A stretch of DNA of 64,000 nucleotides from Isoetes taiwanensis (taxonomy: Eukaryota > Streptophyta > Lycopodiopsida > Isoetales > Isoetaceae): assembly GCA_021234155.1 (NCBI GenBank), contig JAJEKV010000047.1, positions 10,850,701-10,914,700 of the forward strand, in the 5' to 3' direction. The translations under genes and the position numbers were made by a program. The notes under the pieces are model-generated. The model had not been told where the DNA came from. It did not search any database and worked only from the letters and a program-made list of their open reading frames with translations. Below, piece after piece: positions 35,525 to 46,900 of the stretch (positions are counted from its first letter, which is position 1; each line of letters opens with the position of its first letter).

Positions 35525-36280
35525 TCATTTATATGCCACCATACTCTTAACCAAGAAGATGTGTATGTAGGGACCTATGATTATGGGAACCAAGGTTCTT
35601 ATTGCCCCCATCAACCAAGACCATAATGCTATTATCATACAACATAGGGGAATTGAGACATGTATCCAGACCTGGATGTTAAAATAATCTTGGCGAAGAA
35701 TTGCCCATAAAATCGAATTGTTCCAATTTAACTTTGATGGGACCTTAGGTGCAAAGCTAAGTTTGTTATCAAAACCCCAGAAAGGTCCAAAAAGTGTAGC
35801 CCACGGCTTCCAATCCAGTGGGAATGATTGAGTAATAGTGTCAATAAAGACAAAAGGGCCTTGGGACTTTGGGCCCGATGTATGGTCATTCCGAGGCCAG
35901 TACCAAAATGTAGCCATTGCTATGCAAAGACACGACCAGATTGCCTCAAGAAGTCGCTCCCCAAATATAAAGGAAGTTATATTTTCAGTTGCACCCATCC
36001 TTCCACAAAAGGATTTGGACAAGACATGGTGACCATTCCAGTGATTATTTTGAATATAACTGCTCATGGTGATAACATGTAAATATTTACATAACAAAAA
36101 TTCTGGAGCAATACTGTGGAATATAGGAAACTGAGATACTGAACACAGACTTGCTGCCCTCCTCCTGAGATGCTCCAGCAGTGCCTTTGCTATGGATGCT
36201 TCAAACCCGTGCTTATCAGGCTTCTTGTAGTAAGTTTTTTCTTTCTTTTTTTCCAGCAGGAGGTTTGGATGAAGAGGCAA
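35525..36280 (-). CDS. extra open frame between ORF1 and ORF2 of the LINE
   Basis: 251 codons are open without a stop, overlapping the end of ORF1 by 65 bp in another frame and ending 130 bp before ORF2. The first codon of the open stretch is TTG, and internal ATGs occur (for example at MSSYIQNN), so the true start is uncertain. The N-terminal half has a basic helical piece (IAKALLEHLRRRAASL). The middle is aromatic-rich (FPLDWKPWATLFGPFWGF). Near residues 205-245 is a hydrophobic stretch (SIPLCCMIIALWSWLMGAI) that could span a membrane. I know no standard LINE protein that fits. It is intact while ORF1 and ORF2 are broken, yet chance openness cannot be excluded. Confidence 0.4.
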   Translation of the reverse strand: MPLHPNLLLEKKKEKTYYKKPDKHGFEASIAKALLEHLRRRAASLCSVSQFPIFHSIAPEFLLCKYLHVITMSSYIQNNHWNGHHVLSKSFCGRMGATENITSFIFGERLLEAIWSCLCIAMATFWYWPRNDHTSGPKSQGPFVFIDTITQSFPLDWKPWATLFGPFWGFDNKLSFAPKVPSKLNWNNSILWAILRQDYFNIQVWIHVSIPLCCMIIALWSWLMGAIRTLVPIIIGPYIHIFLVKSMVAYK

Positions 36281-37890
36281 GGCGTCTACCTGCTTGAGAG
36301 GCCTCCATCATTTCACCTTCAATAGTTGCCGGCTCAGAGGATTTGAAGCCATCCCCAACCTTATCCATTTCGCCATTCACAATGGCATCACAAGCCTTGG
36401 GTGCTGCTGGTCCAGCAGACTTGGAACCATTTTCAGAAATACCAATTGCCGGCTCAGAGGATTTGAAGCCATCACCCATTTCGTCATTCACAATGGCATC
36501 ACAAACCTTGGGTGCTGCTGGTCCAGCAGACTTGGAACGATTTTCAGAAATACCAAATGCCAGATGCAAAATACTGGCACAATCTTGTTGAATGCCCTTG
36601 GGTGAGATAGGGCCATCTCGGTCTTGCTGAATGCCCTTGGGTGAGATAGGGCCATCTCGGGTATGGAGAAAAGAGCTGATGGGGCTGATATGAAGACTAG
36701 AACCAGTGGAAGCAATAGGGCCGTGATCTACCTTCCGGAGATGACCTGAAATCACCTTGGGGTGTTCTTTGTGATTATCAGCCGCCTCCAAAGAGCAGTC
36801 TCTATCAGAAGAGCAGACCAGATGTGTGTTGATCAAGGCCGGCGGAGAGGTGGGCTCCTCAAGCCCAACCAAAGGAGCATATCTGTTTTGGGAAGGGACA
36901 AACAGAGGCACTGGTCTGTTAGGAGCATATGCGACACTTGCGGAGTTCTGGACTGCAGTCAGATCAATAGATACAGTTGAGATTGGTGCAATGTCAGCTT
37001 GGATACTTTGCCCATGTCTGTTTTGTCCAGAGCTGCCTCCCTTGGAGCTTTCACAGAGGTGGACAGCAGCCTTTTTTATGGCAGAGCTAAGAAACATGGA
37101 TTTTTCAAAGTCTACATTTCCATCAAAGGTCTCTTTCCCTTTCATGTCAGGACCTAGCTTAGGAGGTAACTGGGGATTGGTACAGAGCACTCTTGAATGC
37201 ACATTGGCTCCGCATATAGAGCATGGAAGAGGCATGCCAGAAATGGAGAGTTTGAACTCAGTGAGCTTGTTGTCAAAGCTATGGAAAAAACTGGGAGCAG
37301 CTTGAAGGTATCAACAGAGATACAGATCTTTGGAGCTTCGGTGGTTGTCCCTCCCATGCATACAAACTCTCCTAGACAAGAGGCAATGGCTTTGAATGCC
37401 TTCTCAGTCCAATACTCGGCACTAAGATCTGAAAGGGAAAGCCAGATAAGATAAAACAAAGCTTCTAGCTTATGAGGGTTAAAGCCTGCCCGCCACTTTT
37501 GGAGCAGAATCTGGCCATTTGGACATGTGAGAATCCCTTTCTTGAAGAGAGTTGAAGCCTCTCTATCAGACTTAAAAGTAATGAGGAAGTATAGATTTCC
37601 AAGAGGTTGAATACGAGGTAGGATTCTGCCCCGACAGATACGCTCTATGGTCTTCTTAAGCTCAGGTAAAGAGGGATTACCTCTTATTATTTTAGCAATC
37701 AAAGCTTGATTATCAAGGTGGCGAATCTGGTTCGCCACCTCGGGAATATGAAGGGATACAGCAGCTACATCTTCCTTCAAAGAGGAAGACATACTTCCCA
37801 TTGGTGCTGGAGGCAGAACAATGGCCTCAAGATCTTCCTTCAAAGAGGAAGACCCATTGGTGCTGGAGGCAGAACAGCGGCCTCAGCCAT
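36216..37890 (-). pseudogene. LINE ORF1: nucleic-acid-binding protein with zinc knuckle
   Basis: ATG at 37890 (MAEAAVLPPAPMG). The N-terminal domain resembles the DUF4283 domain of plant LINE ORF1 (LIAKIIRGNPSLPELKKTIE, GNLYFLITFKSDREASTLF). It ends in the knuckle CSICGANVHSRVLC (CX2CX4HX4C), then a long low-complexity tail. Two lesions are seen. A 70-bp-scale tandem duplication around 37770-37870 repeats the VLPPAPMG segment and shifts the frame. A one-base change in a six-base T/A run at about 37288 shifts the frame just before the knuckle. The tail carries tandem repeats of GPISPKGIQQD and of GISENxSKSAGPAAPK. It would coat LINE RNA. Confidence 0.8.
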
Positions 37891-38038
37891 GATAAACTTG
37901 GACAGACTAGTATGTTTCTAGCCAATAATACTCCTGGAGCCAAGAGCACTGGACTAGAAGAGATTGTGTAGGTAGAGCTTCCACGTTGCCAAAGATGAGT
38001 AGCCTTACCGATCTACGAAAAAAGCTCGGATCAGACCC

Positions 38039-38659
38039 TCAGATGGCGAAACCACCAACACAGGAGAACTGGTCCAGGTAGAGCTGCCTGTTGTCGATTG
38101 TAGAGGCCCACAAAATATCGATAGGCCCTTCAATATATCCCCACCAGATGTATTCAGTGTTAATAAGAATGACAGCTCGGTGTATAACAGGGATTTGAAC
38201 AGAGAGGGACGATAACTCTTCTGAGATCTGAGGTCTAGAGTCCATTGACAAGACCAGAAATTCCATATCTGAGCCTCATCAATCAGCCTTGTGCAGTTCC
38301 AAGGTGATGTAGTCGTTGAAGGATTCAGAGTAGATATAAAATGGAGCTATTGGATAGCGGTCTGAACCCAGATAAGCAATTCTGAGCTCTATAGTAGCAG
38401 CAGACGGAACTTGAGTGGGATGAGACTGCTCCCCAATGAAGAAAATTTCAGGGAAGACAGTTTCTTCAACAAGAAATGTCCAGATATCAGCTGGGGGACC
38501 TTCTAACCAACCACAGCAGATCTGTGAGGTACTGTAAAAGATCACAAAATATTTGGATGAATCTTCAGTGGAGGAGTGACTTGAGGCTGGAGGATGCGAT
38601 ATAGAAGAGCTTGAGCACGCGATTTCAAGGGAAGTGGCTTCCCCATTGATCCGGGGCAT
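38039..38659 (-). CDS. upstream two-part ORF of the LINE, unidentified
   Basis: From the ATG at 38659 the frame runs 126 codons to a double TGA at 38279, then stays in the same frame from another ATG (38266) for 75 codons to 38039. The two parts look like diverged copies of one domain: YFVIFYSTSQICCGWLEGPP in the first and AVILINTEYIWWGYIEGPID in the second, both followed by a short hydrophobic stretch and both ending TGA beside GGxTCxGAT. The frame is open further upstream to a TAG near 38770 but without an ATG. It lies between the LINE 5' end and ORF1, so it belongs to the LINE or to sequence it carries. I do not recognise the family. Confidence 0.4.
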
Positions 38660-39103
38660 TGAGGCAAGTGGAATAGAAGAGTCACTGCTGAGCTTATGTA
38701 ATGTGAGCAGAGTTATTGTATCCAACAGTGAGGAATATCGCTGGTTAAAGCAAAGAATAAGATTTAAGAAGCAGCCCCGCCGCTAAATCTGACAAGGAGC
38801 AGGCTCTCCAGAACTCCGGATCCAGCCATATCAACTTCAATCATTGGCACTGGAAGTCATGGTCAGACCCACAAACGAACGCCCTTATTGCATGTTCATT
38901 CTTTTTGCAACTGTCCATTCATCGATCCTTGGAGCAGGGAGCAGAGGAATGTCCTCCCTTCTACAAGGGGGTGATAGATAGATCGGAAGCTTCAGACAGA
39001 GGGAGATATTAACGGGCAGCATGCAAACAAAAGGGAGACGACCATGCAACAGGGGACCAAGCTGCTAAAAATGTCCGCCATCAGCGCCTTTTCCATACCT
39101 GAT

Positions 39104-39190
39104 TCAATTTTTCATGAAATGATTTATGATGTCTGGCAACTGTAAGTTGTGGTCTAGGTAAAAGGCATGGGCAAATGATGTCTTTCCACT
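39104..39190 (-). CDS. possible host exon with P-loop-like GKTS, cut by the LINE
   Basis: The minus-strand acceptor tctcttacag is followed by GKTSFAHAFYLDHNLQLPD and then INHF. The residues resemble the GKT/S end of a nucleotide-binding P-loop followed by a helix. The LINE target duplication begins inside this segment, so the coding sequence after INHF is LINE, and the uninterrupted continuation would lie below 31341. Family not identified. Confidence 0.4.
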   Translation of the reverse strand, partial: SGKTSFAHAFYLDHNLQLPDIINHFMKN

Positions 39191-40823
39191 GTAAGAGAAA
39201 TAAAAGAGGTCAATTAATGCAACCAAAAAGTTACTTAAAATAGAGACACAAGTATTGAATGAAAGGACTTCAATAGCATATGACATATATGACATTGGCA
39301 CACCCATTGAATCATTCATTCTTTAACAAAAAAGAAAATAGACACATAAGCCATTTGCTGAATCAAATCTAAAAGAAACTTCTGATCAAGTTTTAGCCAT
39401 TGCATGGAGCCTAGTATACAAATTCGAAGTTGTGGAACTTGCAGATATTTGCACAAAATATAATGTTCACATTTCAAATTTTCTGCATGAATAGCTCATA
39501 AAACCTTGGACTACATAGATCATGTTGGCGATGTCACCCTTTAAGTCTTCGAAAGCATGATCTAGTTCTATAGTTGCAAGTATGCAGATCTGCAAGGTCA
39601 CATCCTACAAAATGAAATTCATAGGCAGATACAAAACTAAGGTGTATGGAATTGGGCTGCCATGATATGCACTAATGATGAACTACACAGATCACCTGCC
39701 TAACACAGAAAATTTTCACAGGAAAATGCTACTTGCAGCAAATAAATAAATGCATAACAGAGAGTTAGTATTGATATAGCTGGCCAATAAAATGATTATG
39801 GATAAACAATCGTTTAATGTGAATAAGTCTAAGTCATCATACTCATTAGTGAGTTGACATGTAAGCGCATTTTACTGCAAGCAAACTTATCTGTCTCCAT
39901 ATCTTTACTATTAAGAAAATAAATTGCAACGACATACCTTTGTTGCTAAATGGTGTGATCTCTTTGCCAAACACTGCCACAAATGTAAAGATAAACCATC
40001 TGAATATCATGAAATTAGATTGTCAAAGACACCACAACCTTGGCTGGTTCTCTCTCTTTCACCTGCCATTTTTTAATAGAAGTGTGGTTTGCAATAGGAC
40101 CTCAAATAGAATATTTTCAGCCTATTCACCTAAGATCAACAATTCGCTAGTTTATTGCTCAAAATCTAATCCTCACCAGATCCAAAGCGGAACTTCAAGA
40201 CTTAGATTCCTTCAATAGAACCTCTGCTGCATGGAATCTGCACAAAACCATCGCATAGAAATATATAAGCGAATGGAACTTCATCTGAGCGATGGCCCAG
40301 CCACCGGATTAGCGATATTGCACAGCGAACTATGGGAAAAAAATGGTCCAAATCTAAGAGAACCATCGAAAGGCTCCTTCTGGCATTATCCAAATTGCTT
40401 GATCAATCAAAACCTGGATGTCTGGATGACCATCTGTACCCATGTACGATTTTACCAAAATAAGGTGGATCGAATAAGCATGCTCATGCAAAAAAAAGGG
40501 GTAAAATCTTATATAAGGAGACATCTGGATTTTTACCGATCCCGTGTCATATCAAATTTGCAATCCGACATAGAATCGAATTAAATACTTTCGGTGTATC
40601 CAGTGTTTAACCATGCGGCTCACACCAAATCCAGCCAACATGCACGACCTCCATATTTTTGCATTTCGAAACCATACGATTTTTGGGAAACGGAAAGTTT
40701 TATCGGCGAGAAAATCTCCCACAACTGTAGGATATTAACCTGGGAAAAAAACCTTAGGAAATTAACCTGAGAAAAAAATCCAAAAAGTTTCTAGAACCCC
40801 AGAAAAACCAAATTTAAACAATA
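39191..40823. other. no assigned gene; possible minus-strand first exon near 40.2-40.4 kb
   Basis: The minus-strand segment 40202-40393 is open (MVLLDLDHFFPIVRCAISLI, SDEVPFAYIFLCDGFVQIP) and could be an exon of the gene hit by the LINE. This is weak. The right end shares about 55 bp with 3380-3434. Confidence 0.3.
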
Positions 40824-43800
40824 CTAGTAAACGTGTGCCCGGCGTTGCCGGGCTAATGTCCTCGTATAATTTTTTTGTCGGCCTTTAACATCCACATGTG
40901 CAACTTTTGTCAATAGCAAACACATCTTGATATTTGCAAGAATGGGCATTATTTGCTTTTGTAATTATTTTTGTTATTGAAATTGTCTAATGACAGTATC
41001 AATGTATTAACTTTGCGTTTATGGATTTCAGTAGAGAAAACGATACTTTATAAGGAATGTGGGGGGCAATTAATTTACTTCTAAAGACAAAAAATAAGAA
41101 AGACAGATTCATAACTTATGCTCAAAATTTCACTCTCAGAAGTAGTTAAGTACATCAACAAAAAATACATAACAATAACAAACCCTACGTAACAAACAGA
41201 AGTGCGCCGTTAGCATGCGCGTTGGACGATGGAATCGTAGAAGTGGTTATCTAGGACAAATTTGTGATGGTACAATTCTGGGAGTACTTGAAAAATGAAA
41301 GGGTCTGATATGCTTGGAACGCTTGAAATGCTACCAAATAACATCGTATCAGGGCAAGAATTTATAATTTTCTTAAAATTCATATGCAAACAAAAGCAAA
41401 CTTGCTAAACAAAGCAGACCTAAAAGCTCCAACAACAAATACGTTTAACATTTACAATTTGAACCGCTAGATTTCAAACTCTTATAGCGCCCAATGGTTG
41501 TAACATGTTACAACTTGAATATGTAACATGTTACAATGTGAATCTCTATATTTCAACTTCTTTTAGCGGCCAATGCTTGTAATATCTCACATAAGCGTTG
41601 CTAACTTTAGATATTTCACATGCATTTTTGTCCTATAGATTGTTTTTGGGCTTCATGAACTGTGTTTTGGGCCTCATGGATTGTTTTCATTGTTCACCCT
41701 TGCTTTCATTTATTGATCGATAAAAAACGAATAGAATGGAGCTAATAAATCAACAAAATATGAATGTGTTGTGAGAAATTGCGCAATGAATGTGAATAAC
41801 TACTTACCATACAATGAGTTTCTATAGCTATATTTATGTTTGCAACCTTTGTGCTACTCAATTATTCCAATTTCATTATCATTTTAGCACCCTTGTACGT
41901 GAGCGGGATCTTTCTAGAACCACATCACTAAACTCTAGTCTTCCGCTTGCATAAAATTAGCTCATATGCAATGGATTTGCAAGATGGATTGCAAAATAGT
42001 TGCAATGTAAACTTGATCGAGTCTAGTGTTTCACAACTTCATTAGAACTAAGACGATTTGGTACAACCATGCCTTTATGTTTTGTTGGATGACGTTGCAT
42101 TTATGGAATAATGATATGTTAAAATAAATAACCTGAACATGTGCATACCAGTAATACCTAAGAATGGGGCATAATAAAAAGGACTTTAGCGGGCACGCCC
42201 CATTTGAAATACATATGCATTCAACTTGAATATGTGGATAAATCTGTTGGCTAAAGCATTATTATTGCCAAATCTCACAGTACTTCAGAATATTCTTGGC
42301 TTCTGAGTCCATGAATGCAAAATAAACAAATTTAAAAGTACTCCACGAATGCAAAATAAGCAATGGTTGAAGGCTCTCATCTGGTTATTTAAGGAACCCA
42401 ATATTTTAGTACATTTCTTATCATATTCACTTACGAATTGCGGAAGTGTTATAACTGGGCCTGAGCCAAGTATGGTGTGCATAAAGAATCATCCTCCAAA
42501 CCATTTCAAAAATTGTATGGGCTACATCCAACTCAAGCTGAATTCCAATGCACTGTTTTATAGCAGTAAAACAAATACACAGCAGACTCTGCACTTTGTA
42601 ACCCTGCCTTCCTAAATATAGTAGGACTTCCACTCAAAATGGCCAAGGTGGTGGTTGCCAAAAACCTGCATTTAATAAGAAAGAAATGAAAAAAGTAAAG
42701 AAAGTACTTGCTCTATGCCTTTAAGTACCTTCGCCTGCTGGCTAATTCAGCATAATACAAATCCTTGCAAGGTCACCATATCTTTATGATATTATATCGT
42801 GATCAAGAACAAATCGAGAAATTTGTAGAAGTGAGACTTGTTAACAACTCCATTGCACACCAATAAAGCAGATGTTTGAACTTTGGATATGTCCATTTGG
42901 ACTTCGAATATCTGGACTTTGGATACATCTGTGTGCACAGCAAAACCACCAGCAAGACTTCGAAAAAACATAAATAACTTGCAGGTTACGATAATTTGTT
43001 AAATTACCAAAAAAAAAACACATGGTTAAAATGGCCAGTGCTTGAGATGGTTTCTGAGGAGAATGCATGCACCATAGACTTTGCTGTAATAGAGCCTTCG
43101 ATAATAAACCAGTGTAAAAGAGTCTATCACGACTTCAGATAATCATAACCTGCCATTGCAAAGAATGAAGATCTCTCTTCCTTTTAATAATGCAAAAATG
43201 AATGCCTTTACATTTAATTAACGATATAATTGCTTGCACAACAGATAATTTGCTTCATGGAAGAAAGATTTCTTGAAATTTATCTTGCTATGTACCTGGC
43301 TTGAAGCCCCTGCTCCGCACATCAAGGGATTGAAAAATTTCAAGCTCCTGCTGCAGAAAATCGTCTGCTCCATTGATAAGAAAATAAATAAATTAAATAA
43401 AGAGCAAAAATATAAACTACCTTACAGGAAGAAACTACCAAATGGGAGATGTCATATATCTATGCATATTTTATTACAAATATTACCTGCAAAGCATGCA
43501 AACCACATCTGCCAATTAATAGAAATGAGAACAAAGTGAATGCAAACATGTCCTTTGAAACAAAAACACTTTTTGAAAGATAATGTCTTGCAGCTCATAC
43601 TTTAAGATTTGGAAGCGATGTTCAAATGGAGCTTCCTTAATTTTGACGCATGTGCATCATTGCAAAACCGTCGGGATTTGGATTTTGGTGCTTCACAGAG
43701 AAAAGCATACATAGTTGACTTCTGAACTCAAATCCACTCTTTTGCTGCAAGGTAACAATGCTCGAGAATCCTGAACTGAAATCGACCCTTTCTGGTGTTT

Positions 43801-44970
43801 ATACCATGTTTACGGGCTGCTTGTTAAAATAAGAGAATGCAAACATACCGGATTTAGAGATAATATGTAAGAATGAGCTACCAAACCATTGAATGAGCTA
43901 CCAAACCGTTAGAGCTATGTGCTTGTCTTGCCACTGCCCCTCTCTTTTATGCGCGTTTTGATGTCCGCCAAAAGCTTGAAAGCTTGTGATGGGCATGGAA
44001 AACCCCTTGGCTCTGTCAGCAACCCAGTTTTCACTGCCGGCATAGCTGCTTCGGCATCTGACATTTTTAAAAATGCATTAATCCGTTGGAACTTAATGTC
44101 AAATCCATGCATTGACCTCTGTTAACAATAAGAACCCGATCTGACTAAGAGAGCCGTAGACAAATCACTCTTTGATTTAGTTTATAAGGTCTTCCAGACT
44201 TTCAGTTCATGTCCAAAGCTCAATTTAAATGGATAAATTTTAGCGAAAAGAGCAAAGAATCAAAAACTTGAAAGCTGTATGCATAATACCGGACCAGTGG
44301 GAGGCGAATCATGTTCTGCCATAGCTGAAATCTGGAGCTTCGTGTTCTTCATCGTCGCCATGAATAGAGAAAACATTTCACCCCGAGTCATTTGCTCTAA
44401 TCAATCTATCCGCTGCCCATTAAACATTCACCTCTTACAGCGATCTCTGCCGCATACAGAGCCTTACAGAAAAATAGAAAAATACGAAATGCAAAGGCTG
44501 AGCATACGAAAAATAGAAACCATGCATGCTTCTTATCTGTGACTCAAGTTCTGGTAGCCAAAATGGATACTGGATTCTTCATAGCTTGCTATTCTGCGGC
44601 TGGGGAGGTTCTTACCCAAAACATAGTTCTTTGTAGCAAATTTTACCTGGACGTTTTCGTAGCTGAATACTGATGGAGCTGCACATGAAAAAAAAAACAA
44701 ACAGACCGGGATTCCTAAAGAACAACCTAAAACTCTCTCAAATTTAAACTGCGTTTCCCTAATCGTGGAAGACCGAGGGCACCGCCCCGCCCCATGATGT
44801 TCGCTGCCCTCGTCGAGAATAACGCTTCCCTTCTCTGCAGTAGAAATCCAAGTCAATAAGAAATGAAGGAAAATTTTGCCCGGAAAACTAAAAAAGCGGC
44901 GTTACATCGCCGGAAAAAGCGTTAGCGCCGGCGTGAGGCCGGCGACCCAAAAACTTTTTAAATAAGTAGA
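40824..44970 (-). mobile_element. non-autonomous Helitron with both ends
   Basis: Read on the minus strand, the 5' end is TCTACTTATTTAAAAAG at 44970 and the 3' end is a 7-bp hairpin (GCCCGGC-AAC-GCCGGGC, 40837-40853) nine bases before CTAG at 40827-40824. The host bases are A on the left (40823) and T on the right (44971), as expected for insertion between A and T. The last 60 bp at the 5' side hold GC-rich palindromes (GCGCCGGCGTGAGGCCGGCG). The 4.15-kb element has no Rep/helicase. Confidence 0.75.
43915..44120 (-). CDS. possible gene fragment captured by the Helitron
   Basis: After an acceptor-like gttaacag at about 44121 the minus strand is open to a TAG at 43915, reading KFQRINAFLKMSDAEAAMPA, VKTGLLTEPRGFPCPSQAFK and LLADIKTRIKERGSGKTST. 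Further upstream (about 44390-44270) the same strand has a start-like MATMKNTKLQISAMAEHDSP, and at about 44800 MGRGGALGLPRLGKR. These are consistent with 5' exons of host genes carried in Helitron orientation. None is identified. Confidence 0.3.
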
Positions 44971-45084
44971 TGATACAATTGAATACAAAGTTGCCATTAT
45001 ACAAAGATGCATTTTAATTTCGAATGCCAAGTGATTGTACATAAAATAAATTTAAAAAGGTTATTTTCCCAATGTTGCCAATAT
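44971..45084. other. host flank between Helitron and LINE
   Basis: Short AT-rich stretch. The Helitron ends at its left edge and the ATTCTC-repeat tail of a minus-strand LINE begins at its right edge. Confidence 0.4.
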
Positions 45085-46900
45085 GAGAATGAGAATGAGA
45101 ATGATTTTTTATCGTCCACTGAGGCCAATCGGCCTATGGGACCCATAAGGAGCGCAGCAAACTTATTACTATCCGGGTTAAAGAACCCCCGCCTCGAAGG
45201 GTTTTCAAGGGAAAAACCGTGGCAGTAATAAGAATGCTGTCAAACTGTACAAGTATACATCAATGTATATATACATGTCAAGTATGTGCCCGAGGACATA
45301 GCTGATCTCGCATGTCCATAACCTCCTGAAGGTATGATCCCAGCACCCGTACGGATGCTGTGCTCAATGTCACATGTAATGGCGGGCGAGTGCCCTTCAA
45401 CTCAAAGATAGCGTCCGAATTTGATCATATCTTTGGGCAACTTTGAAGGATATGAGATTCATCCTCAATGACTCCCATTTGGCAAAGCATTGATGAGCAC
45501 AATCTGGCGTGGCTCACCAATCCATCCGCCCATCTCAATTCGAAGATGATGTGCCCACAATGCGAATGGAGGCAATGAGTCTGCGCCTTTTCATGGGCAA
45601 GTGGGTACTTGGGTAGCATTGCGGGCCTCGTTCCAATGTGGGATTTATGTGGCGGTAGTGTGTTGTCTTGACATGTTCAAGGGCATTGGCATCCCAAAGC
45701 TTTCGAGGAAGCAAGCGCCAAGATATTGCCTCAAGCTATGGCGACCGCCCTGTTTGCACATGTATGCACTGTGCTTCTCGCACATTCCATCTAGCCAACC
45801 ATTGAGCTCTCTTTTCCCTCCAAAGAGGGCCTTGAGGGCGCCGCGCCCCATTGCCATGATATAAGCTAGTTTAGGGAGACGAAAGCATCGTCCATATTGA
45901 CCACCTTACGAAAATAGACAATGTGGCGATCAAGGGCCGCCCTATGAAGAGGCAAGAATCCCTCTCCGCCGTGAGTATTTGATATGGGACCGTGGACTTC
46001 ACCCCTAGTGCTCGCATTACTAAGAAGGCTTTACGGACCTGCCCAAGTCATTCAAATAGCAAGTGATACTCTTTGGGCCCCATACTTCCACCCCATATAA
46101 AAGGGACGGGCTCTACTAAGACCTTGAAGCAGTGTGATGATGGGCCCAATCATACAACTCCGCTCTATGACTATTGTTTTGCATTGTATATAGTGCCTTC
46201 CAACTGCTTGAGTCACCGAGCCGTATGGATGTGTCCCAAGTGCATAGTAGAAGGAAACTCCACTCCCAAATACTTGTATGTGGATGCAACTTCCACATTC
46301 GCCTTGGTAACGAAGGAGGGGACCCTCGGCCGACGTGAAGATGATATGAAAACCACCTTAGTCTTGGCGAGGTTGACGCATTATACCGTAAGCTTGGCGA
46401 GAATGTGTCCAGGCATCGAGATGTCGTTGCATGTCTGCTGGGTGTGTAAGTTTAGGAGGTCCATATCATCGGCATATATTAACTATCGATGATCCGATAG
46501 AGAAGGTGAGCTCCATCGCCCCATTATCGAGCAAGCCCGGCTCTCCAATTGATCAATGTAAAGCCCAAACAATGTTGGGGGAGAGGGCATCCTTGGCGAA
46601 CCCCCGATACTACTATCAAATGGTTGGCTTGTCTGCGCCGCAACCGACCGAGCATCTTTCATATAGCTCAGATGTAATTTGCATTACGCAAATCTACAGG
46701 GAACCTCCAACATTCTTGAGTCTTGCCCATAGTCTTTCCCGAGGCACAGTGTCAAACGCCTTCGCAAAATCCACAAAGCAACAATATAGATCCTGACGGC
46801 AGTTCCTGCTGTCTTCAATTAGAGTTCGCAACGTGAAGATGTGGTCAATGGTTGAGTGCCAGGGTCTGAATCCTGCCTGGGTGAGGGCCCGCACCTAGAG
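45085..46900 (-). pseudogene. family B LINE with reverse-transcriptase and zinc-binding remnants
   Basis: The longest copy of this family in the window, 5'-truncated. From 46894 down the minus strand encodes QAGFRPWHSTIDHIFTLRTL, then CFVDFAKAFDTVPRERLW, a TLFGLYIDQLE piece, a degraded YADDMDLL box near 46470, and the end SSMLCQMGVIEDESHILQSC (zinc-binding type). The FRPxHST and DFAKAFDTVPR wording differs from the L1-type LINEs in the window. The 3' end has hairpin-rich text and an ATTCTC hexamer tail at about 45085-45105. Many stops. Confidence 0.8.

Larger units (their letters stand above)
31342..39113 (-). mobile_element. full-length L1-type LINE, about 7.8 kb
   Basis: The minus-strand element ends in poly(A) (T15 at 31342-31356 on the plus strand). 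ATGAAATGA lies beside the tail (31333-31341) and again at 39114-39122, the match extending to 12 bp if Ts are counted, which gives a target duplication and the 5' end. In transcription order it holds an upstream two-part ORF, ORF1 with a zinc knuckle, an extra 251-codon ORF, and ORF2 with endonuclease, reverse transcriptase and zf-RVT domains. Frameshifts and stops show decay, but the order is complete. The 5' boundary rests on the target duplication alone. Confidence 0.8.

Noticed and set aside
46073-46492. 139-codon plus-strand ORF
   Set aside because: Antisense to the reverse-transcriptase region of the minus-strand LINE.
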